Below, in pieces: positions 1 to 8,274 of a stretch of DNA of 11,169 bases. The stretch is from Saccoglossus kowalevskii. Its lineage: Eukaryota; Hemichordata; Enteropneusta; Harrimaniidae. The DNA lies in the NCBI RefSeq assembly GCF_000003605.2, contig NW_003150769.1:94814-105982 (forward strand), in the 5' to 3' direction. The position numbers and the translations under genes are program-made. How positions within the stretch are numbered: the stretch's first letter is position 1; each line of letters opens with the position of its first letter. The notes beneath the pieces were generated by a model. It did no database searches. It worked only from the letters and a program-made list of their open reading frames with translations, and was not told the origin of the DNA.

Positions 1-2989
1 AGGATCATAATCTCCTATATACTGTACTTCTGAGATAAATTATTAGCCTGTCACTACCTTCAATTGAATCACTTCAAATAGGGATTATATAGAGACTAAT
101 TTCAGAATGATTGATGATTACAGACACCATGTCTCAATCTACTCACTTGCACATATGGACTGAAATATATAAACAGAGCCAACCACTAGTTTGGTAATAT
201 TATTTATGCTAGATGTTATAAATAGAGAATAAAGTCCATATATACACTAATATTGGTTACTGAATTAAAACATCCTGCTCTCTGGAGTTTGCAAACATCT
301 CACATTTTCTCCCTTTGGTAAATGAGAGCAAAATAAAACAGAGATTTTCACAACTTTTGTTGCATGCCGGATATGGTAAACACTGCACCAAGGAGTGCCA
401 TGACCTCTATGACTTTGAATATAGTTAGTCAGTAATATTAGACAGTAACACACAAAACTGACTGAACTATAGACAACAACTGTAAAAGCCTTTATTATTC
501 ACTTGTTTTTAATTTTGCTTTGATTTTTCGCTGATAAGTAAAACTTGCTAAATTAAATCTACATGAACATGTAGAATAACAATAGAGCTCATTGTCTCCA
601 TCCAAGTTTAATTTATTTCTTAAAACCTAATGAAATTTTTCAAAAATTGAAATAATAAAATGCCAGTGAAAATAAATGGTTTTAGTACTGCGTTTTTTAT
701 TCATTATTGTTTATAAGTAATATCAGCTAAATTACACTAAATCAGTGATTACATAAACTTTCAAACAGTAAAAATCATTGTTTTACTGTGAATTTAAACC
801 AAGTGAAAATTTTGTTCTAAATAAAGAACTACATGTACTTAAATTATTTCTATAATACCAATCTTAAAATTTAAATATTATGTAATGCATGTACTATATT
901 TGCTTTAATTAGAATCACATCTTTAAAAGAATACTGTAATTTATTGTGAGCCAAACTATTAGAATATGACTTTGATTATAGACACCTCTCTATCATTTAT
1001 ATTTTGTATGTAAGTCACTATTTGCACTATAAATAGAGCAATGTACATTTCTTTTCTCAGTGATACATTTTGACCCCCAAATTTCAAATAATAGTTTTAT
1101 GCAATTTATATCAATTTAATACGAGTTTTAAATACCTCAAACAGAAGTAGCTGTAATAAGTGACTTATTTATCTCTGACATGTTCGATGCAAACTTGTTC
1201 CTTATGATCAGAAACAAAATACATTGTAAAACTAAAGTTCCTAGCAACACAATGATATTACTAATTGTTTATAAACACTGTAGGTATTGGGTGGTCTCTA
1301 AGGAAAAATAAACATACTTCAAAAATTCAAACAGTATTATGAATGGTGCGCATTAATGACTATGTAAGCTTTTCAAATTCAAAAGCCACAGCAAAGATAA
1401 CTCATTATTAAATAAATTCAAATGTCTTTAGGAATTATTCTGGCAATTTAATGTAGGGATCAATCAATAAGACAAAAAGTGTGATAAGATATAATTTTTA
1501 TAATTATACTGTAATAAAATTAATTCATATCATTTTCATTATTGCAGTTGTTGTTATGTCATTTCATATTCAATACAAATCCCATGCAATTCAGATGTAT
1601 ATAACATGAAGACCATTGGCCTTTAAATGAAAAGTTGTGTTGAGGATATCAGCAAACCGAAGGAACTACCAAAGCAATATTACATATTATGAATATGTTG
1701 TTCACAATTAAATCATGTACTGCCTTTATATCACACATTTTATGGTGTTCTTATAACACATTTTTAGGATATTTCAGGACATTTCAAAATGAAATTACTA
1801 ACACATTTTAACCTAGTCTATAAAACACTACTTGCAGCAGTAATATTGGAACGGCATGTACACACATTTTATGAGTTTCTCAGCGGCATGAAACAGCAGT
1901 CATTATATGAACATGTGACATGTAATTTGTAGTTTTACATCAATTTTATGGTTTTGCATCACACTACAATCTACTCTTGTTAAAATAAAGATAAATGTTT
2001 ATATACATGACATATCATCAAGTTGTGAAATGTAAATCTGCATACACCATATTTGCCTTCACTAAACCACTGAAATAGATATTTAAACAGTACATACATT
2101 TAGTACCAAATTTAAGTCTTTCATGTTCAAAAAATGTTTCTAGCCTATTTCAACTAGTTTTTTTTAAAATCGCTTTATTATCATTTAAATCATAATTGAT
2201 TAATTTCATTGACTGGTGTGATGCTAGAATGTGGTAAGCATTTCAGTGTGAAATGTACCACACTTGTACCACACTATGGGGAAACTTGAGCTGATATAGA
2301 GACCATGCATAATTTGATAAAATGCAAATTTGTTAACACATTCTGGTGTAATAAAACATTGAACTTTGTCATGTATGAATCAATGAACACATTCCATTAC
2401 CAATGTGATATTATTACTATTATTAAATATACTATTGTACTACAAAAACACTCATTTCTAATTTGAATGACCTTGCCTCAATGTTGTCAGAGTCTGTGGG
2501 CATTTAATGGGGTCAAGAAATATTTGTGTACAGTTTAGACACTGATTAAATAAAATTGTCAACAAAGAAGTTCAATAACCACCTCCCTTGAAGCTGGGTG
2601 TGAAAATCTAAAAACCACAACAGTGACTCATTCAATGATTGGCCATTAGACGATAGACAGATTTCCCTGAGCTTGAAGAAGAGCATGAAGACAAATATAA
2701 GACAATTGCACTTCATCACATAGAACATGCGATAAACACGAACTAAACATTAGCATTCCCAAAATTATTATTATAAAACTTTATAAATTTATAATTATAA
2801 AAAAAACAAAAAAAAACAACGCCTAAATTTGGAACTGTTGAAATCAGGAGTAATTATTTTCAACAACAAATAATACATGAACTAGTAAAACAGACAATAG
2901 AGTCCGGAATATGCAGTAAAATAATCTTTTCATGAAAGTGACAGTCACACACAGTATGGAGAAGTATGGAAGACTAGTCCGTCTGTTAC
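1..2989. other. AT-rich stretch without a supported gene
   Basis: I see no exon, RNA gene or recognisable mobile element that I can defend in this AT-rich stretch. Stops are frequent in all six frames and the few 60-residue open frames resemble no family I know. If the minus-strand promoter at about 3500 is real, this would be its first intron or downstream sequence. Small local features are a perfect 11-base tandem duplication at 2254-2275 (TGTACCACACT twice) and an A-rich run at about 2798-2818. Unannotated short exons cannot be excluded without transcript data. Confidence 0.6.
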
Positions 2990-3369
2990 CATTTTTGGAT
3001 TAACATCATCATCTCCACTTCCGCTATGTTTTCAAGTGAGTGGGAAGCGTGAAGCGAGATATTTTCTTTGTCAAAGTTGGCGCTTATGATTTCAGTCTTT
3101 GCAACGACGCACTTCCGCATGTGCACCGATATTCAACAAAACATACAACTAATTTGCAGGTAACCAGAACAAACGGTAAACACGATACCAAATAATACGG
3201 TTTTTTGTTCTCCTTCAGACTTCAGTGAAACCGTAACCAGACTGAGTCAGCTACAGCTCGCGTCACTTTCAATTTCCTGTGTCTTCCGCAGTCGTTCGTC
3301 TGCGAGGCGATCGGCAAAATTTATCCAACAGAAACATAAAACAATTGAAAATACAGATAGAGAACTTAC

Positions 3370-3500
3370 CTATTTATGAAGGCAAAATATAAATAATCTA
3401 GCACATCAAGGAAAACGTGAAAAACACCAAGAATAAAGTACGTAGACGGATGGAATGATGCTAACGAACTAAGAACATGTAATCCAAGTCGCCATTTTGA
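3370..3500 (-). other. Inferred non-coding first exon with splice donor
   Basis: Leftward of the YY1-type element the minus strand reaches a donor-like TAG|GTAAGT, placing the exon end at 3370 and the intron start at 3369. The donor matches the animal consensus at essentially every position. The 131-base interval has stops in all useful frames after the short ATG frame, so it would be 5' untranslated. No matching acceptor or coding exon was identified to the left, so the gene identity is unknown. Alternative: a chance donor match next to an unrelated CpG island. Confidence 0.35.
3489..3499 (-). promoter_or_regulatory. YY1-type initiator-proximal element
   Basis: The minus strand reads AAAATGGCGAC, matching the YY1 core AANATGGCG. 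It contains an ATG followed by seven sense codons and a stop, so it may also start a tiny upstream open frame, but that frame has no further coding value. Orientation supports transcription toward lower coordinates. Confidence 0.5.
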
Positions 3501-3523
3501 ATGTCATTGTTTTTCCCAGACAC

Positions 3524-3533
3524 GTCACGTGAC
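3524..3533. promoter_or_regulatory. Palindromic E-box GTCACGTGAC
   Basis: This is a ten-base perfect palindrome containing CACGTG, the site class bound by USF/MITF/TFE-type bHLH-zipper factors. It lies between the CCAAT box and the YY1-type element, inside the inferred core promoter. Confidence 0.5.
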
Positions 3534-3564
3534 ACTATGCCTAAATGCGTATGAGAGACAATTT

Positions 3565-3574
3565 CTGATTGGCC
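3565..3574. promoter_or_regulatory. Inverted CCAAT box (NF-Y type)
   Basis: CTGATTGGCC matches the extended NF-Y consensus well, including the flanking CTG and GGCC context. It lies about 65 bases upstream of the inferred minus-strand start, which is the usual position. Confidence 0.5.
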
Positions 3575-3600
3575 ATACGCGTAAACATCCTTGAAAACGT

Positions 3601-4241
3601 GTTGTGATTCACACTAAAGTTAGTACATATCCAAAATGACGACATTACTCACTTTCTGCCCACGCAATGAAATCCTGTTGATGAAAGAGTAACCAATGAC
3701 CTGTTGGGAAAGACAATTCACTAAACAAATTCATACAGTTCCAGGTACTGAATTCTTTATAGTTGCGGTCATGTCATGATTCAAACAAAAGTGTTTATAA
3801 ATCTGTAAAAAAATACAGGTCTTTGCAACAGTTGTGGATTTTCATTTATTTACAATGTATAAATTTTAAAATACAATAAGTAATAACAAGTGTTAATAAT
3901 TTGAATTCTTCTAATTACTTCGTAAATTAAATTCTTCTCATTTTAAACATTTTGCGTACAATTTGTGGCACAATGTTACTATGTAAATAAACAAAAAGTA
4001 AAACAAACCAGAAAATACCGAAACAAATGGAAAGTTTTTGTATTTGTAACAAATAGTTTTTGGAAAACAAATTGAACATGAAACCTTTTTCTTTTTTTCC
4101 TATGCCTTTCAAAATAATCTGAAATACTAGCAAGACTCGCTTGTGCCACAGAAAAGTTTGACACTGAGGGCGCCCAAGCTGAGTGAAAACAAAATTATTT
4201 TTAAGCTGGACATAAAGGGCGCAATACGAAATGACGATGTT
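3601..4241. other. Intergenic or LINE-flanking sequence, no gene seen
   Basis: This is AT-rich sequence with overlapping short minus-strand open frames at 3927-4164 that are lysine/phenylalanine-rich and resemble no protein family. Two GGGCGC words occur at about 4167-4172 and 4217-4222. The 3' end of the minus-strand LINE should lie near here, but no clear poly(A)-derived tail (T-run on the plus strand) marks it. Confidence 0.5.
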
Positions 4242-4681
4242 CAGGGCTCATACCACTAATTGAATTTCCATAGACGACAATGTTAACATCTGACGAGATT
4301 GCTATATGAAAATTACGAAGAAAGTTGAAAATATGGCTCAAAAATGGGAAATCAACATGCCAGTAATCAACCATATGAGAAAAACTAACATGTTGGCCAG
4401 CTCAAACTCTTGCAAATCTCAGGTAAACAAGACACACCTACTGTATTTGGATTGCACCAAGAGAAATCACTGGAAAAACACCAAGATTAGAACATCCATT
4501 AACACACAGAATAAACCCACAGGTACACAGCCGCTAAGTAGTAAACAAAAGACCACATGTTGGTCTCACCTCTGACCCAGGTGATTACGCCCTCAAACAG
4601 GGAGCACCTGAGAAAAATAATATTTAAAAAATTTCATTGGGGCTACGAGCAGCCATTGGTTAATTAGTGGCATGAGACCTG
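4242..4681. mobile_element. Inverted-repeat-bounded 440-base non-autonomous element
   Basis: The left end reads inward CAGGGCTCATACCACTAATT (4242-4261) and the right end, on the opposite strand, CAGGTCTCATGCCACTAATT (ending at 4681). That is 18 of 20 matching positions. There is no transposase frame inside; the 89-residue plus frame at 4306-4575 is lysine/asparagine/threonine-rich and unlike any known family. The CAGG ends resemble those of hAT-type elements, but no clean 8-base duplication is seen. The flanks share only an imperfect 13-base similarity (AAATGACGATGTT at 4229-4241 and AAAGGACGAAGTG at 4682-4694). It sits about 20 bases past the LINE ORF2 stop, so it probably landed in the LINE 3' untranslated region. 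Superfamily uncertain. Confidence 0.55.
4578..4610. repeat. Stem-loop inside the 440-base element
   Basis: CAGGTG (4578-4583) pairs with CACCTG (4605-4610), and CCCT (4590-4593) pairs with AGGG (4599-4602), giving a two-tier hairpin. Function unknown; it may be a subterminal structure of the element. Confidence 0.4.
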
Positions 4682-4704
4682 AAAGGACGAAGTGACTTTG
4701 GACA

Positions 4705-4884
4705 TTACAGACCATAATATTCAATAAAAGGCCTCCACTTCTTTAGAAATTTTGTTCTTCTGTTCTGAGCTTTCGTAATGATACTTTCCAAATCAATGAT
4801 TTGTTTTACACAGGATTTGAAACCTACAATGTTTGGCATAATGTGTTGTAACTTGCACTTAAATATATAATAACGACCTATAAG
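4705..4884 (-). pseudogene. L1/Tx1-like LINE ORF2, C-terminal end (downstream piece)
   Basis: The minus strand encodes the last 60 residues of an L1-type ORF2 protein, running from LIGRYYIFKCKLQ through PNIVGFKSC and ending WRPFIEYYGL followed by TAA. The patterns (ILIGKYYIYKC-like, then a conserved tail near the stop) are those of the extreme C-terminus of L1/Tx1 LINEs. It is the direct continuation of the piece ending at 8447: when 4885-8446 is removed, codon 8449-8447 (Ile) is followed in frame by codon 4884-4882 (Leu). The protein would be the endonuclease/reverse transcriptase that copies its RNA into a nicked target. This copy is inactive because it is split, frameshifted and 5'-truncated. 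Confidence 0.9.
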
Positions 4885-4887
4885 TAT
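4885..4887. repeat. TAT flanking trinucleotide, left copy
   Basis: TAT directly abuts the left end (TAGTCCAGT) of the inserted element and is repeated at 8447-8449. Removing one copy with the element restores the LINE frame. It could be a 3-base target duplication, or the trinucleotide left by tyrosine-recombinase integration as in DIRS elements. Confidence 0.75.
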
Positions 4888-5078
4888 TAGTCCAGTCAAT
4901 TTATGGTTTGACCCATCACAAATTGCAACAGAAATAATTTATTCACAATACATTTGGGGAGGTGCCTAGATTGACATACTAAAAGTCTAGGAAAATCTAG
5001 GCTTCGGAAATATACCTAATTTGCATATCTTCAAAATGGCCGTTTGGTGCATTTTTACAACATGGAAAATATAACTAT
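4888..5078 (+). repeat. Left inverted terminal repeat of the DIRS-like element
   Basis: Its reverse complement aligns along its whole length with 8275-8446. Near-identical blocks include TATTTCTGTTGCAATTTGTGA, ATGCAAATTAGGTATATTT and CCATGTTGTAAAAATG, and the outer ends share TAGTCCAGT. The left copy carries an extra stretch of about 20 bases near 4981-5005. The copy contains the octamer ATTTGCAT (5019-5026) followed by AAAATGGCCG (5033-5042), a YY1-like word pointing toward the coding region, so it may hold the element's promoter. Confidence 0.92.
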
Positions 5079-5531
5079 AACACCCACTGGCCAGAAGTTG
5101 CCAGGAGGCAAGGTTCCCAGCTCTTCTGGGGGAGGGAAGAGTGGCGATGCTCCCCTCAGGAAGAAGGGATCAGGTGTTGATCCCCCCTCTATTCCTCGGG
5201 GGTCGCCTACCCAGCTCGCAGGGAAAGCAGGTTTGATGCTTCCACATGTGGCAAGGGGGATGGGCATATGTTTGGCGGGAGGCTGAGTTGGAACCTCACC
5301 TCAGCGGAGGAGGGATCACCCAGATGTGGAACCACCAAACCTACACATTTCTATCGCACTCATTGCGCCAGTGTATTCCAGTTTGGAGACAGTGCGTAAC
5401 TGATCCCTTGACTCTCCAGGTGGCAATACACGGTTACAAGATCCCGCTGCAATCTCCACTCCCCTGGCACCAGCCCCCGTTCAAGGCACTACCAGGGGAT
5501 CGATCCCCACAAAGCAAGATTAATTCGACAG
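5079..5531 (+). pseudogene. DIRS-like element, 5' coding remnant (upstream of RT core)
   Basis: This is GC-rich, broken coding sequence between the left terminal repeat and the reverse transcriptase core. A glycine/proline/serine-rich frame (5044-5286) begins inside the repeat. Further on, pieces in different frames resemble the region just before the RT in DIRS proteins: GGRLSWN (about 5275-5295) and VTDPLTLQVAIHGYKIPL (within the frame at 5246-5542), comparable to the family's GGRL and DPWVL-GYxIPF segments. No intact start can be chosen. A separate Gag-like ORF cannot be recognised. Confidence is good that it belongs to the element and modest on the domain detail. Confidence 0.65.
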
Positions 5532-6809
5532 GAGGTAGATAGATTGCTTACAAAGGGCGCTATACACAGGATAGGGCACTCAGCATTAAGTCTGGGCTTC
5601 TACTCGCAAGTATTGGTGGTTCCAAAGACTATAACTGAGACTACAGGTGGCTGCGCCCCATGGAATTAAGCAGACCAAATCAGTATGCACTTCCTGGAAA
5701 CTCCAAGCACCATATTATTCTCCGTGCTCTGTTTCTACTGGTTAGCCTCGCTAGATTTGAGCTATACTTCGCCCAGTTGTCCAAGTAGTCGAGTGCAGGG
5801 TGCTCCCCTTGAGGTTTTGCATGGCTTCATACATATTCACCAGATTGTGGAAACAGGTGGTGCTACTGCTGTGCCGGTACACATCACAACGATACACATC
5901 GACGTGTACCTAGATGGCTGGTTGCTATACAACCCAACAAGGTGTCAGTCAAGCAGTAAGGCTAACACCAGATTTTCTAGACCAGTTATGCTTCCTAGTA
6001 AATTGATCAAGTCCCACCCTTAGCCAACACAACAGTTGGTGTTCCTGACCAGGGAGTTCGACACAGAGGTGGGCTTGGTACGGTCACCTCAGGCCCATTG
6101 CCTAAATGACCTAGCTGAACACCTAATCAGCGTTCCCTCTGTGTCTCTCCGAGAAGTAATGTGGATCACCGGAATGATGTCAGCGGTTTGCAGGGTAGTT
6201 CCCCCAGGCCGTTATAGCACACTTTTGTTGCAACACCGGGAACTGGAGAGGTGAGTAACACTATCGGACCAAGTGAGGAATGCCTTGCCCTGGTGTTCGG
6301 TTTCCTTGGACCCACTCGCCACGGCTATGACTCTGGAAACGGATACCTTCCTAACATGTTGGGGAGCGCACCTATTGCACCAACAAGCCCAATGGAAAAT
6401 ATGGCCCCTGCATTAGATTCAGGACTGCCATATCAAATGGCTCGAACTGAAAGAAGTGTGCTTAGCACTACTTCACTTAGTTCGAGACCACAGAATCTTG
6501 CTTCGCACGGCCAACACAGCAGTGGTCTCTCATAGCTACAAGGAGGGGGACCAGATCCCTAGCGGAGAAAATTATTCTTTAGTACCTGGAATACAATGTG
6601 CTATTGATCGGGTACTGGAGAAACTTCGCCAGGAGCGCATCTGCACTTTGATGCAGGTGGCGCCCAATGGGCCAAGCAAGGTCTGGTTTCCACTACTGCT
6701 GGAAATGTTAGTTAGAAACATCAGGACTTCCAAATCTGGATGGCGCACTGTCTTTGAGCCCACTTACATGCATCAAGACTCTCGGTTGACTCACTCAGTG
6801 GGCTGCTAA
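5532..6809 (+). pseudogene. DIRS-like reverse transcriptase / RNase H, degenerate
   Basis: Conserved RT blocks appear in order but hop between frames. EVDRLLTKGAIHR and GFYSQVLVVPK (5532-5627) are followed by WLRPMELSRPNQY (5648-5686, shifted frame), then METPST-like LETPSTIL and SLDLS (motif A, about 5748-5762), then VYLDGWLL (5904-5927). LVFL-FDTEVGLVRSPQ and GMMSAVCRVVPPGR (6036-6221) match the post-RT segment. The RNase H part shows CHIKWLELKEVCLALLHL (6423-6476) and LLRTANTAVVSH (6492-6527). VLEKLRQERIC and KVWFPLLLEML (6613-6708) match the segment beyond RNase H. In an active element this protein would copy element RNA into DNA. Damage: stop at 5667, several frameshifts, Asp to Gly in the YLDD box, Asp to Ala in the RNase H TDNT box, and a large gap between RNase H and VLEKLRQ. 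Confidence 0.88.
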
Positions 6810-6841
6810 CGTCCTGGCCAGGGCGAACAGGGATCCCACCA

Positions 6842-6847
6842 ATACAG
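6842..6847. repeat. ATACAG target duplication, left copy
   Basis: ATACAG abuts the left end of the 380-base insertion and is repeated exactly at 7228-7233 against its right end. Confidence 0.8.
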
Positions 6848-7227
6848 AGGGCGGGCAAGGGGGGTAGCTGGTACAGTTTTACGGGAAATAAAAAGGGCTT
6901 TTTACAAATTACAAGGAAAAAAAAGATGTTTTTACAGTTTACAGTGAAAATTGAATTTTGCAGTGAATTGTGTCATCTAGTCGTTTTACAGTTTCGAAAA
7001 TGTAATTACCCTGGATTATTCTTTACAGCTTTTATTATTTGGATGTAAATTCTTGTACGTACCGAGAAAAGTAACACATTTTTACAGTGTACGAAAAAAT
7101 ATTTGATTGATTACGTTGTACGTCTAGCCTGTGATTACAGAATTACGGAATTTATTTTTTCAATTTACGTTGTACGAACAAAAAAATATTGCAATTATGT
7201 TGAACGAAAATAACCCTTGCCCCCCCC
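6848..7227. mobile_element. 380-base MITE-like insertion with 6-base target duplication
   Basis: Terminal inverted repeats read inward AGGGCGGGCAAGGG (left, 6848-6861) and GGGGGGGGCAAGGG (right, reverse strand from 7227), 12 of 14 positions matching. Both are flanked by ATACAG. The interior is AT-rich and non-coding, unlike the GC-richer DIRS sequence on both sides. It is built from about ten degenerate copies of a short word such as TTACAGTTTACG or TTACGTTGTACG, often followed by an A-run. No transposase is encoded, so it would have moved with enzymes from another element. The 6-base duplication and G-rich ends do not let me name the superfamily. It separates the RT/RNase H remnant from the recombinase remnant. 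Confidence 0.85.
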
Positions 7228-7233
7228 ATACAG
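7228..7233. repeat. ATACAG target duplication, right copy
   Basis: Exact second copy of the six bases at 6842-6847, directly after the C-run that ends the inserted element. Confidence 0.8.
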
Positions 7234-7236
7234 CCT

Positions 7237-7327
7237 ATGCCTCGAAATGACGTGCGTAGTCGAAGGGAGATCCATGCCATTTCTTTGTTGGCCAGACAGC
7301 TGACTTTTTGTCCATCGTTTGAACGAA
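7237..7327 (+). pseudogene. Tyrosine recombinase, broken N-terminal part
   Basis: This frame opens at ATG 7237 and continues, as PSFERNGLVLSAI, past the start of the next frame. It resembles the PSWDLSLVL-type segment that precedes the catalytic domain of DIRS recombinases. The catalytic-domain frame (from 7328) is a different one, with a stop just upstream at 7301-7303, so a frameshift separates the two. Assignment rests on weak similarity and position only. Confidence 0.45.
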
Positions 7328-7783
7328 ATGGACTTGTCCTTTCAGCGATTGATTTTCGGTTGTGCTGGCCGCTCTATACAGACTCCGACTCTCCGATCAG
7401 CACCACTCAAACTTCTGACGTTGGAAACAATCTTCCTACTCACCCTCGCCTCAGGTAGGCGTAAGGCTGAACTAGGGGCCCTGTTATTCTCGGACGGTTG
7501 TGTTGTCTTTATGGACAATCAAGTCGTGATAAAGACACGAATCGGGTTTCTTGCCAGGAAGCAAGATCCACAACCGATCGTCATTCCTGTAATGGCTGAC
7601 AAGGAAGCAGCCCCTGAATTTCTCTTGAGGATAGTGAGATGCAACTGCTCCACAGACCGTCACAGTCTCAGATGTACCTGCAGAAAGCACAACCTTGAAT
7701 GTTCTGCAGATTGTGGTCAATATCGAGGATCTGGATGCACAAATGTAGTCCAGATGTCTGATGAAGATAGCGATGACGATTAG
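7328..7783 (+). CDS. Truncated DIRS-type tyrosine recombinase joined in frame to a CXC-like cysteine-rich tail
   Basis: The frame can be extended to 7304, but the first ATG is at 7328. Residues about 25-90 look like the front of a DIRS-type recombinase catalytic domain: LKLLTLETIFLLTLASGRRK carries the first catalytic arginine (7457-7462), followed by GFLARKQDPQPIVIP. The rest of that domain (His-x-x-Arg, catalytic Tyr) is absent. From about 7593 the frame becomes a different module, APEFLLRIVRC then CTCRKHNLECSADC and GCTN, the pattern of CXC/Tesmin-like zinc-binding repeats seen at the ends of many invertebrate transposon-linked proteins. It ends with acidic DEDSDDD and TAG. Seven cysteines remain; two positions where the pattern usually has Cys are Arg and Tyr, each one base from a Cys codon. 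It cannot be an active recombinase. It may be an inert relic or a captured DNA-binding tail. Confidence 0.6.
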   Translation: MDLSFQRLIFGCAGRSIQTPTLRSAPLKLLTLETIFLLTLASGRRKAELGALLFSDGCVVFMDNQVVIKTRIGFLARKQDPQPIVIPVMADKEAAPEFLLRIVRCNCSTDRHSLRCTCRKHNLECSADCGQYRGSGCTNVVQMSDEDSDDD

Positions 7784-7801
7784 CAATTACATGTTTCAGA
7801 C

Positions 7802-7807
7802 AATAAA
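7802..7807 (+). terminator. AATAAA poly(A) signal after the cysteine-rich tail
   Basis: A canonical AATAAA lies 18 bases after the TAG stop at 7781-7783. That suits the 3' end of a compact transcript, but in such AT-rich sequence chance occurrence is likely enough that this is only suggestive. Confidence 0.4.
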
Positions 7808-8274
7808 CTTTTGGACAGAATTATAACTATTTAATAGTTTGTTAAATCAATAACATAGTTTATAGAGTTGAAAATTTACGGTTAAATGGTCTATTGTGTA
7901 TATAGTATAGCAGATTTGTAGATCCAACCAAGGTGTTTCATTCCTCTAGTTTTACTTTTAGATGGGACGGCCATGCAGATGAAGCATCTGTCTACCCAGG
8001 AAATCATTTATTTACATCTTTTCTGTACTGTATGATTCTTTTTAAAATATTCTAGCATTCTAGCACCTTAAACTTATTATTTATGCCACATAGAAGAAAA
8101 GCCAGAAGAGAAGTTACATTAAATAATTATATTATCGCGGCCATATTGAATTTGTGCTAATTTTCAGTTACCCAATCAACACATTTAGCACTCTCATACC
8201 TTCCCTGACTCAAAACAGTACCATAGCATCATGAATTTTTAAAATACCCCATCTAGAATTAAAGATATGTTCAA
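7808..8274. other. Non-coding interval before the right terminal repeat
   Basis: No coding frame is seen. The interval contains a short perfect hairpin, CAGATG-AAG-CATCTG (7976-7990). At 7809-7823, TTTTGGACAGAATTA resembles the outer end of the right terminal repeat (TTTTGGCTAGAATTA, 8424-8438). DIRS elements usually carry an internal region related to their outer ends at about this place, but the match is short and the sequence AT-rich, so I do not call it. Confidence 0.5.

Larger units (their letters stand above)
2990..3600 (-). promoter_or_regulatory. Candidate housekeeping-type promoter, leftward transcription
   Basis: This stretch is visibly richer in CpG than its AT-rich surroundings and holds a cluster of sites typical of TATA-less animal promoters. 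Reading leftwards there is an inverted CCAAT box (CTGATTGGCC, 3565-3574), a perfect E-box palindrome (GTCACGTGAC, 3524-3533) and a YY1-type element (AAAATGGCGAC on the minus strand, 3489-3499). In animal promoters YY1 sites of this orientation usually sit just downstream of the start, and CCAAT boxes some 60-100 bases upstream, so the spacing predicts a start near 3500. Further left are two ETS-type GCGGAAGT sites (3017-3024, 3111-3118, minus strand), an E2F-like TTGGCGC (3077-3083) and an AP-1 site TGAGTCA (3243-3249). The motifs are seen; promoter activity and direction are inferred. A bidirectional promoter is possible. Confidence 0.5.

Noticed and set aside
265-453. 62-residue minus-strand frame, possible terminal exon
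   Set aside because: Locally less AT-rich, but no convincing acceptor or donor and no family resemblance in any of the three frames.
2254-2275. 11-base perfect tandem duplication
   Set aside because: Only two copies; ordinary replication slippage with no further structure.
2546-2728. 60-residue hydrophobic minus-strand frame with a pyrimidine-rich tract upstream
   Set aside because: Looks a little like an exon of the leftward gene, but nothing recognisable is encoded and AT-rich sequence gives such hydrophobic frames by chance.
3927-4164. Overlapping minus-strand frames of 61-68 residues
   Set aside because: Low-complexity Lys/Phe/Leu composition and no motifs; two overlapping frames of equal quality argue for chance.
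4306-4575. 89-residue plus frame
   Set aside because: Lies entirely within the inverted-repeat element, Lys/Asn/Thr-rich, with no transposase motif or other domain.
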